The translations under genes were made by a program, and so were the position numbers. From the NCBI GenBank assembly GCA_034698045.1, contig JAQGAU010000922.1:1-22621 (forward strand): DNA of 22,621 nt, given 5' to 3'. How positions within the stretch are numbered: position 1 is the first letter of the stretch; each line of letters begins with the position of its first letter. The stretch comes from Paramacrobiotus richtersi (taxonomy: Eukaryota > Tardigrada > Eutardigrada > Parachela > Macrobiotidae). The notes under the pieces were generated by a model. It ran no database searches and had not been told where the DNA came from. It saw nothing but the letters and a program-made list of their open reading frames with translations. Positions 1 to 9,029 of the stretch are shown here, piece by piece.

Positions 1-3000
1 ATCTTGTGCTCACATGACACAAAACGTGCTGACATGAAACGCGATGTGCTGGCATGTTCGGCAAGTTGTGCTAAAAACATAAGAAGACCCCCCTCTTGCC
101 TTTTACACTGCATCAGTTTTACGTAAAGTGCGACATAATTTTGGTGTTTATGGCGCGGTAAAGTGAGGAAAAGCGGGAAAGAAAGCCGAATGTCTATTCT
201 GTGTATCTCATGCGTTTAAACGCACTGCAAGGCCGCAAACCGTACGCCAAAAGCCCAAGCAGAAGCAATGCAATAATTAGCAAGCCGTAAAGACAGAGCA
301 AAGTCAACTACTCAAGACAGATCCGTATTGTACCAGTACATGTCGACGGCCGCTGGCGAGTTGATGGAGTTTTAACTCCACGTTTTACCACTTTTATAGT
401 AAAAAGCGGCAGTTTTTTTAATCGGCTGTGGCAGTCCAGAATATTAACTACAGACAAATGTTCGAATGAGGCTCTACGCTGTAATCTTTACATTTAACTA
501 CGGTAGACCACCATGTACACAAGTTCTACTGCAACTCCGCATCAAAAAATTCTTCATCCACATAGCAGGAATTTTGAAACGGACAGAGATTACAGAAAAC
601 GTAAAAGGCCGGACGGTGTTCGATGCCTTTATACTTTCAGAGTAATTTCTGGCCAAATTCACAGCATTCTGCGGGAGAATCTGTTTATGCCGCAAACAGT
701 GCAAGGATGATGGCAAAGAATGCAATCCTTTAACCTTAAGTGATTCAAATTTGTGAGTGGTATCGTATACGTAGACACGCGCATGCGGTGTGGCCCGGTA
801 GGGAATGATCGCTGCAGTTCAGTCGCATTCCGGTGGAAGGTTATCTTATGTGGAGGCGGCACTCATATTTTCTCGGGATGGTGGTTAAAAATGAGACGAG
901 CAGCCGGTTTTGGCTGCCTGAAAACCTCTTCGGACAAATGGGATTATGAGCAACGAGAACTTGCTCGACTCTTAAATGCCCGCTTGCCCGAATTGCTCTG
1001 CGCTCATAGTCCAGCTGCCCGGAAGTCTCTCATTCATGTAGGTTATACCAGAGAGGGAGAGAGAGTTTACTCACAATAATGCCGGCTGCCATCGCTACGG
1101 CAATCCGATAAATAATCATGGCAGACCGATGTTATAAGCATGGCGAGCCGATGCCTGAGGTCGCTTGCCGGTACACTGGCAGCAGCCCAGAATCGAAACG
1201 GTGCCAAACTGATCATTACGGCATCGATCTCGGTAACTTCCAGGTCTACGTCTGCAGAACGGATTCATGAGTCCACTACTTCCCTGGCCGTCGAGGCTAC
1301 AACGTATCAACAACACTCAAACGGAGGAGCATTTTCAAATCCCTCATTCTAATTTTAATGTAAAAAGAGAGGGTTTTGGTCAACATTTTAGCAGGAAGAC
1401 CTCAAATTTTCTCGCACTCCGCGCGGATTCTCGTCTCCGCATAGTGCCGAACTAAAGGACCATGGATTTCCGTCCAATCCAGCATTCTGATGAACTTTTC
1501 ACGTAAATAAAGCTAAAACTCTCGAAATTTTCGCGCTCCGCGAGGTCTCCTGTAATTGCTGTACAAATTTAGTTGGGAGTTTCTTTGTCCCTCCAGGTTC
1601 TGGATATAGATTACCTACTTCCGGGTCTCCCTTGTTATTTCCAAATTGAGATTGGTTTGTTACGTTTACGAATTCTTAGAACAAAATGTTAGCATGACAC
1701 CCCAAACAACCGCTATCGAAATTCTGTAGCTCAATCGAAACCGGATAATAGGATATTATCCAGTCGGATATTGCAATTGATCAGTAAAATTTTAGGACTG
1801 TGCTCACATGAATTTCGAAGATTTTTGGCTCTGGATTACCAGCCGTATGCTTGGTACATTCGGTAACAACACAGTTTTATCAATAAAAACGGTTTTGGTT
1901 GTATTTTCGTCAGTTTGCAAATTCTGCGATTTTTTTTTATAATTTGTTTTTCTATCGTTTTTTCGTTCTGTGCTTTTATTCTGATTGTCAAAAAGAGCTT
2001 CCGCTTTATGGCCATTTGTATTGCCGTCTAATGTTGTTTAAATTAGTATTCTTGCCATTGGTTCAGCCTGCGCGGAAATACTGTTTCGATTGTGCTTTGG
2101 TATTAAAGCATTGTGGTTAAACATCGAGAAAAACGAGATCCTGCTACATCCGTTAACGTGCCACAAAACCATGCAGAGGATAGGAGGAACGGTAGCAATA
2201 GTTATCGAATAAGGGAAATACGCAAAACACGAGGATATACTTTCTAAAGTTGCATAAAAAACGAACAATTGGCAGAAACTGCATACGGCCTTAGGTAACG
2301 GCATTGCGGAAGGCGGTAGCAGCGGCGACAACAAGCGCACGCTCATGCGAGGGAGGTAAGGATGGCGACACATTCATCAGCTTTTGGGATTTCACCCGCA
2401 GCTCCTGTGACTCGGATGGACTCGAGCTAATGTTTTAAATTACTCGTGTATTTTATAGTATTTATGGAAAAAAACCAGAATTATTTGCGTGTCCATTCAC
2501 GTGCCGGTACCTTGTCAGTGTTATGTTTTATGGAAGCTTTTTGTTTTGCGGAGGTTTGGAGCACCGGCAAATCAAATTACTCCAATGGCGCATTCAGACG
2601 GTTGTCGAGAAACCTGGGTTCATCCTCGCTTTGTGTTAATTAACGTGATTACGTTAACTCGTGTTAACTATGGTAAGGAGTGGCAAGCAGACACCATGGC
2701 CACATACCGGTTGTATTGCAATGCACGAAAACTATGCTGTTACGATTGCACGCTCGACACCGGTTTGTTAAACATTTCTTGACCAAAGCGATAAGTAAAC
2801 AAGAAACCAAGCAACACAATGATGATTATTATTGGAAACATTTCTGTGGGGGAAGTGTGAATTCTTACCAAGACTTATCAATGTTACGAATTCGACTGTT
2901 GGTTGACAACAACAACAACAACATGGCGTGTGGGTAAACCCGTGAATGGTGTGAATTCTGAAGTCTGCTAGTTTTGACCATTCGTAAATTTAGTTGCCAC

Positions 3001-3142
3001 TCTGCTGTATTCAGATCATATCTAGACTGCTACGTTCATCAGGATTTCAATTCCACGTATCGATCGTGAAATGTCCTTCGCGTTTTTGCAGAAATTAAGG
3101 TAACGCTTTGTCAATCCCTGTTGCGCCAAAGCGTCTGTGAAG
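1..3142. other. Upstream region without a recognisable gene
   Basis: No reading frame here could be tied to a protein family. The longest forward frame is open from an ATG at 783 to a stop at 1077-1079 (99 codons counting the stop). Its C-terminal half (KWDYEQRELARLLNARLPEL and following residues) has plausible protein composition, but I do not recognise it and see no clear splice signals around it, so it is not called as a gene. A minus-strand open stretch around 1270-1080 and another at 2373-2038 are equally unassigned. A short CAA run lies at about 2908-2922 and a GAGA-rich run at about 1051-1064. The sequence just before gene 1 lacks the upstream block shared by genes 2-5. Confidence 0.5.
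5..72. repeat. Short degenerate tandem repeat, period about 20 nt
   Basis: The words TGTGCTCACATGACAC, CGTGCTGACATGAAAC and TGTGCTGGCATGTTCG follow each other at 20-nt spacing, then a fourth GTGCT appears at 68-72. A single further copy of TGTGCTCACATGA occurs at about 1799-1811. The array may extend left of the window. There are no unique spacers between units, so this is a simple degenerate repeat. Confidence 0.6.
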
Positions 3143-4821
3143 ATGACGACTTTCCACGGAATCATTGTGGTGTTCCTGGTTTCAATCCAGCAATGGCCGG
3201 GAAGAGGCCAGCTCTTTTTCTGGCCACCGCTGCCGCCAGGAAGGTTCATCTACCTGCCGCCTTTCGCAAATCCTACCGCCCCTGCGCAGACGACAAAAAG
3301 ACCGCTGAGCCTCGCCTATTCCATCGGGCGGCCGCCAGTGGATCCTTCCCTCCCAGCCAGCACGAATGCTGCCGCTGCCGACCGGGCCGTTCGCTCGCAT
3401 AATGAGTCCTGCAGCCACTTCCTGGTCACGGCACAACTGGACTGCCCTTGTGCCCATCCAGGAGGAAGGGGTGCTGATGTCTTATCGCTGTGTAACCTGC
3501 GTAATAAATGTGTCTGCAACGGCTATCCAGACGCCACCGGCACTCGATGCGTTGCATATGTGGTCCCCTTAAGTCGACCAGGTACACTGTCCCTTACAAG
3601 GCCGTTACTTTCCAGAGTGAAGTAATCACATAGACGTGAGTGAGGTGAGATAACAGTGCATTAGGTAAATTTAAGTAGAAATTGTTGTAATTAATGACCG
3701 TCATATAACTCCACCGTGCACGTATACGATCGAACAGGGCGGTTTCCGGCCGGCTGTATACTCTTATATTGATCATAAGCCAGGGAAAAGCTACAAGATT
3801 CTGTCTAGATCTTTCTGGGTACATAATCCCGAGTGTCTAGAGAAGTAGCTGATGTCGGTGCTGTAGCCATCCATCAGTCTAACTTGTCATATAATATATA
3901 TACACGAACAGATCTCGAGGCAACTCCCGTGTTCTATATATTGCAGTACCACAAAGACCCAGACTACAACTACCGCGACCACGAGCACTTCGACCACCAC
4001 AACCAAGACACCAACGACGACATTGGCAACAACCACGAAGACTACCATTACAACAACCACGGCTATACCCACAACGCCACTGTTTGCGAAAATTGGTGCT
4101 TTGCCTTTTTCTGAACCTGCCTTTAAAAGCTGCATCGTAACTATAAACGCACTCGGTTAAACGGTATGTACTTGTATTCCAAGCGAAACGGTTTTCCTCT
4201 ACAGTCTGCACCGGTACTACTCCTCCTAACCCAGCTCCTGTTGACATGCTCACCTTAACCGGCACCGTCGAAATCACATCCGAAGACTATAACAATGGCT
4301 ACGCGCCGAACCCTGGTTCTTGTCGTTACGCTTTTCTGCCACCTTCCGGAACAAGTCTGAAGGTACGCATTGCATGACAAAACTTCTCCGTTACCACTTG
4401 GTAGCCGTTCGTAACGGACAATCCTTCACAGATTGAGTTTGTGGACCTCGTCGTACCGGTGAATATCGCATCATTGTAACTCGAGCTATGATTTCTTCGG
4501 TGATGGCAAATATTATTGATTGTTCGCAGAGTCCGTTCGCTCCCGGTGTGTGCTATTTTGGGGTGGTATACGGTAAGGCACCGGCAGTTCCAGTGACCTA
4601 CTGCAATGAGGTTTGCCCACCGCCGAGTATCACCAGCGCTGTTAATCAGCAGCTCGTAAGTGGTCACTTATTTCTATTTATTTTTGCGGCTCTTGTCTCC
4701 ATTATTGTTATGGCAGTTCTTCTTAACCAGTGTTTCTTTATAGGAGCTTATTACGGTTGTTGATCCCACTTCGATTTATTCCGGTCCGGCGAAATTCAAA
4801 CTCAGAATTACCGTCGTTTAA
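3143..4821 (+). CDS. Gene 1: secreted Cys-motif / mucin / CUB-like protein, six exons, intact (338 aa)
   Basis: Exons by splice signals, phase and comparison with paralogues: 3143-3621, 3947-4095, 4205-4362, 4432-4458, 4530-4655, 4744-4821. They total 1017 nt ending TAA. Residues 1-23 form a signal peptide (MTTFHGIIVVFLVSIQQWPG). A Pro/Ala-rich stretch and a Cys motif follow (LDCPCAHPGGRGAD...LC...NKCVCN...RC). The paralogues have RCAD where this has RGAD, so one cysteine is missing. Exon 2 codes about 50 mostly Thr residues, a likely O-glycosylated linker. Exons 3-6 form a C-terminal domain of about 130 aa with four cysteines, ITSEDYNNGYAPN, the microexon IEFVDLVVP and the end FKLRITVV, resembling CUB. 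The donor homologous to gene 2 (3582) would break the frame after a 14-nt insertion; the GTAATC donor at 3622 keeps it. This donor choice is inference. Likely secreted; ligand unknown. Confidence 0.75.
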
Positions 4822-5675
4822 TCGAAGAGTCGAATATTGCGCCAGAAGTTGTAATGTGCAGCTGTCACGCTTTCAATAGTGTGACCTGTACCAGCTGTGT
4901 TAGATACTATCTGATGTTATGTTCTGCATCATCAATACCTTACCATTGAGACATTCAAAAGTTAACTTCCAGTTCTTTCTAGCTGGTTCCTAGCGTTAAA
5001 GATACAGTGGATCAATGTGTTTTTTTTATCGACAAATTAGCTCTGTAAGCACTTATTCGGTCCGATGGTGAACTAGCTGCTTTATTTCCCAAGTGGATGT
5101 TTAAAGTGTTATAGAATATGAAAATATTCACAGCTTAACAAATGAAAATGAGACATAAATAAAAAGACGCACACAAAAAAGCAATACAAATTATACTATT
5201 TTGCAATAGAAAATAAATGGAGACTTAAAAAATGGATTTACATAATTATTTCAAAACAAGTACACACTGATAGCAGTTAATATTAAGTAAGTGGTGAGAT
5301 CAGCAAATATGCCACGATCTAACGCGATCACGAATGAATAAAAACGAAAAAACCTAAGGAATAGATATCAAATGCAGAATAAGTGTCAGATTTTACAGGG
5401 AGATACTAATTATCAGGAGAAGGTGAAATGCAACTGTGCAGTATATCTAATGTATATAAAAACACCTACAATTTTAGAATATTTTGCGCATTATTCAAAA
5501 TACTAACTATCTGATTTAATTGGATTATCAAACAGTAATGTTCAAACATTGTTGCAACTCAATATCGGTTACCGATAATCTTTATATAAACGTACAACTG
5601 CATATACCGTATGCATACATAATATCTGTATATGTGTAGGTAGTACACATGTGACCACAATCTTACGAACGGCGG
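4822..5675. other. AT-rich spacer after gene 1
   Basis: There is no gene. The first 120 nt is the conserved 3' flank. The part around 5290-5420 (AGATCAGCAAATATGC, then an A-rich stretch, then ATTATCAGGAGAAGGTGAA) matches the spacer after gene 4 at about 20355-20510 and, more weakly, the spacers at 9138 and 13785. It is therefore a diverged copy of the same duplicated 3' spacer. Confidence 0.6.
4916..4943 (+). promoter_or_regulatory. Conserved 3'-flank motif, gene 1
   Basis: About 95-120 nt after the stop lies GTTCTGCATCATCAATACCT. Nearly the same string follows genes 2 and 4, and a decayed version follows the truncated relic. Conservation outside coding sequence suggests a 3'-UTR or transcript-end element, or simply recent common descent. 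Its role is not shown. Confidence 0.4.
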
Positions 5676-6172
5676 TTAGAGCGGAAGTCGACAGGAGTGG
5701 CGCAGGCCCTTGATTCTACAGGCTACAGGGCTGCTTTTGACTGAGGCTGCTGCGGAGGCTCTTTTCGTTTTAGGGCGGGGAATCTGGTAAACTTGAACTT
5801 TCGGGGTGATCACGATGGGTGGCAATGTAGATTCAAGAAAAGCAAAAACAAACTGTTTAAAATAATTGTTTCGATCCGTTTTGAACGGTTTTGATGGTAC
5901 TTGAAATTGGTTTTCGAAATCAGTGATATTTTTTCTCCCGGGAACGCTATGCATATAGAAGGGAAACGACATCTTGCTGTCTAGCGCGTCTTTTTCTATA
6001 CTGTCGACCAGATGTTTGAGCGCCACGCGATGGCTTGTCTGCTTGAAAGAAAATAAAAAAAATGGAAAAAGCGGAATGGACAACGACAGCCAACTTGCCA
6101 AGTCGAGATTTCTACAAGCAGTGCTTCGGATTTACGCCATATATTTACCAAGTCTGTGCATTTGTGCTCGAG
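5676..6172 (-). CDS. Minus-strand gene A: last two exons of an unrecognised protein
   Basis: The terminal exon runs 6041 to 5676 (stop TAA). A 53-nt intron (6042-6094) begins GTTGGC and ends TTTCTTTCAAG after a T-rich tract. The preceding exon runs 6172 to 6095 behind a TTTCAG acceptor. Both junctions are phase 0, so the frame is open throughout for about 147 aa. The product begins LEHKCTDLVNIWRKSEALLV, continues with a charged helical stretch (VALKHLVDSIEKDALDSKM) and ends in a basic tail (RPKTKRASAAASVKSS). There is no signal peptide or obvious domain, and I do not recognise it. Upstream exons could not be placed with certainty; a 54-nt intron-like stretch (6355-6408, RC GTAAGC...TTGTCAG) may belong to it. 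The function is unknown. Confidence 0.5.
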
Positions 6173-6472
6173 CTGAAACTTCAATTATAAGGATTTAGGT
6201 CTTGTTACTCTGATGTATGGCTTTTCCGTGCATTTCGAGCTCGCTCGGTCTACAAGCACGAAGGAATGAAGTGATACCTTTGTTTTGTAATTTATATGCT
6301 AATGTTACAACATTGGCGACCGTCTGGTCGCCATCGTCTGATCATCGGTCATAGCTGACAACAGAAACGTCGAAGAGAACCAGTAACAACCGATAAGGAC
6401 ATGCTTACCGGTGTCAGCCACAAATACAAATGTCAACTACAATGTACAGTATAACGGACGGTCATTTTCAGG

Positions 6473-7635
6473 TTTGGTTTGTGGAACTGGATCTACCGGT
6501 ACGATTCGCTTCGTCTGTTCGTCACACATTCCGCTCTTTTTCACCGGTGACTGCAAATCTTATTGGTTGTTCGTGGTTCGTACAACATAGCTCCCGGCCC
6601 CTGCAATTTTTCGGTGTCCAATACCATTATTCCTGCTGTGTCCCCATTCTGTACACGTAACGCGAGGTGCCTGCCGCAGAGTTTCACTGCTGGTACTAGC
6701 TGTATGCGACTGCACGCGCAGCCGCCTTGCTAGGCCAGTGTCGCCCAGTTGCACATGCAATCTTGGCGGCATGCTGAACGATTTTTACAGAGAAAAGCAT
6801 GCTATAAAATGCTGCCATTTTCGTTTGCTTCCAGAAATGCACATACCAAAGGCTGAAGCTGTAATCATCGGCCGTACATTAACCCAATAGTTAATATTTT
6901 CTTTTTCGTAGGGAATGCTGCCCATTGACTGGAACACAGTTATAAACCAGATATGAATAATGAACTGGAAAAACCGATTTGCGTTCCGTGCCGAGATGAC
7001 GTGACCACTTCAGGGGCGGAAGTGTGTTCCGCTGGGCGAAACTTTACATTCGAAACTTTGTTCTGGCTCGTATTCATGCTACAAGCCGAAAGAAGTTGAG
7101 TTACAGTAGTGGGCGCAGTAAAGCTGCATAACTGCGCTCAATGCGATGAAGTTGCTTCCACCCCTTTCAGTAGCGCCTCGTCTCGTCACCGTATGCTAAC
7201 ACAGGCTTCCCAGTTTATGTCCAACGTTTCATTCCTGGCTTCCGTGAACGATATTTGCTTTCCGCATTACTTAAAGAATAAATTACAGCGGATATTAACT
7301 CTGTGACTGTGACGTTGGTTTGTGCATTACTACAGATAGAACTACACAAAGTTTGCGGGTTTTCAATGCTTTTCTATGTAACACTCTTTCGCGTGCCGCT
7401 AGCTTTTCGTGCACTTGTGCAATAGCGCATGCACAGTTGATCGCGTATGCGGCTAACTGATCAGAGGGTGGTTAGTCTTGTCGTCGTTTATTAACTTTGC
7501 ATCAAGTGCTATCATAGCGTCTGAACTTTGGTGTCAATCCCGACACTGATCCAGTCATGCTGGCGTGAGTTGCTGATGTAAATTTCTACTATTTCCGGTC
7601 CGTATAAATTTAAACTTAGAATTACCGTGGTTTAA
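6473..7635 (+). pseudogene. 5'-truncated relic of a CUB-like family gene
   Basis: Three pieces of the family's 3' half are visible. Exon 4 (6473-6499, behind ATTTTCAG) codes VWFVELDLP and keeps the exact 27-nt length, followed by a GT donor. An exon 5 copy starts at about 6584 (NIAPGPCNFS...) with Cys spacing like gene 1, but its acceptor AG reads AC and its donor is gone. The last exon is at about 7581-7635 and ends FKLRITVV then TAA, with a stop codon just upstream of the conserved part. No copies of exons 1-3 are visible upstream. About 870 nt of unrelated sequence (6712-7580) separates exon 5 from the last exon, and I see nothing identifiable in it. It is a dead family member. Confidence 0.75.
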
Positions 7636-7738
7636 AACGGAAGCTATGAATATTGCGCTGTACTTTGTAATTAATGGTGCTATCAGGCTTTCAATATTAT
7701 AATTATTATTGGACCTGTTCTGTGTGTATGTATACTAC

Positions 7739-7778
7739 TAGTTTACAATGGGGAAGTGTTATTTTGCATCGCCTATAC
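7739..7778 (+). promoter_or_regulatory. Decayed 3'-flank motif of the truncated relic
   Basis: AGTTTACAATGGGGAAG followed by TTTTGCATCGCCTATAC sits about 105 nt after the relic's stop. It matches the 3' flank of genes 2 and 4 (AGTTTACAAT, then TTTTGTT, then GCATCATCAATAC) with substitutions, as expected for the remains of the same 3' end. Confidence 0.35.
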
Positions 7779-7899
7779 GTACAGTGTATTGTATTGTCTG
7801 AAATATGCATTTCTGATCACAGACAGATGCAGACAAAACTGCGCTGGAGCTGAGTATAGAAGACCTTCGCTTCGCTCCGGTCGATTACGATATACAAAG

Positions 7900-8945
7900 T
7901 GTATACAAGAATTACGACACTGTGTCAGCTGGATCAGGTCATGCGCTACTGTTTTCAGTACATCGTTAATGTTCACAGAATCACGATGACACCCTTGTTG
8001 ACGCCGAGCAGCCCTCCCCGCTATTCGAAGTGGAATTATTTTTACCGGCATATTTGGCTTCGATTCATTCCGTTTCCGGCCTGGTGTCGAGACTGCTACT
8101 CTGTACCTACTTCCGAAGAGATTAGCGTTACCGATGCCGCTGAGCTGTGGAAACAGCAGACTGGTCTTCCGGACCTTTGTGAACCCAACCTCAGAATTTC
8201 TCAGCGAATTGGTGACACTCTTCTGTGCTAACGTCGCTGTTAGACGTCCTCCGGTACGATGAAGCAAACCGCGGCCGGTTACCGCCGCCTGGAAGTCCGA
8301 GTCCGGTCTTTGGTTGAATGCACTGCCATCCGCACTCATCGGAAACCTTCTCAATGACACCTTAACGGTGAGCGTTGGTTGGAGACCTTGTGTCGACATA
8401 TATGCGAGTCCCACCAGTGTTCGTAATGCGGTAAAGAAGAGACCAGAAACGACACCATGAACTCGCCTGTAACTTCTCCGCGGGTCGACATGATTCGGTA
8501 AACGACATTGTCTGTCGAGCACATGTTTCAGCCGGCAATCCATCCAAGAGGGTTCCCAGAGGCACATGCCATACGATTTAACAGCACCCTGACGGATTCA
8601 CCACAATTGCCTGGAAACACGGCCTGCGTGGGACGTTACTTGTGTCGATACCCTTGCACGAAACCCGCATCCCAATACGTCGGTCACCGCGGGCTCAGAG
8701 GGCAAGAAAGCGGAAAAGCGAAACAAAGGCTGTATACTCCGATCTTAGGGTTTTTTTTGCCTTTGGGATTCGAAGCTCTGCGCCCATGGGGAGCATCCGT
8801 TATGTCTCTCGTCAAAGAAATACGGAAGCGTTTAACGGAACATACGGGCGTGTACGTCCCGCTCCAACCAATTCCTTCGCCTGAGAATTTCCCTGCAAGT
8901 TCAGAGAGGAAACGCTGAGTGCATCTTCGGGACCACGGATAGCGC
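7900..8945 (+). mobile_element. Decayed LINE-type retrotransposon: reverse-transcriptase C-terminal region
   Basis: Collinear protein pieces in shifting forward frames match the C-terminal part of a reverse-transcriptase family common in invertebrate genomes (recognition from memory of the family). In order they are LDQVMRYCFQYIVNV (about 7926), LPAYLASIHSVSGLVSRLL (8040), AAELWKQQTGLPDL...RISQR (8133), SGLWLNALPSALIGNLL (8300), FSAGRHDSVNDIVCRA (8475), AWDVTCVDTLA (8615), PLGFEALRPWG...LVKEIRKRL (8755) and LRISLQVQRGNAECIFGT (8880). Several frameshifts and stops separate the pieces, so it is long dead. The catalytic polymerase core, the 5' part and any poly-A tail are not seen. It lies directly after the truncated relic. 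The long open frame on the opposite strand (8567-7773) is a shadow of it. The exact clade is not assigned. Confidence 0.8.
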
Positions 8946-9029
8946 GGAACCACTTCACGAGATATACATGCTCTTAGTTCCCCGATTTTCTGTAATCTGT
9001 TGTTTTGTTTAGTTGTATTGAGTTATGAA

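Noticed and set aside
5-72. CRISPR-like array
   Set aside because: The units abut at 20-nt spacing with no unique spacers, and the context is eukaryotic.
3137-3142. GTG as start of gene 1, two codons earlier
   Set aside because: The first ATG is at 3143 and gives a normal signal peptide. A GTG start is unlikely in an animal nuclear gene.
7773-8567. 264-codon open frame on the minus strand
   Set aside because: It lies opposite the decayed reverse-transcriptase pieces, which are recognisable on the + strand in collinear order. The minus peptide has no family features.
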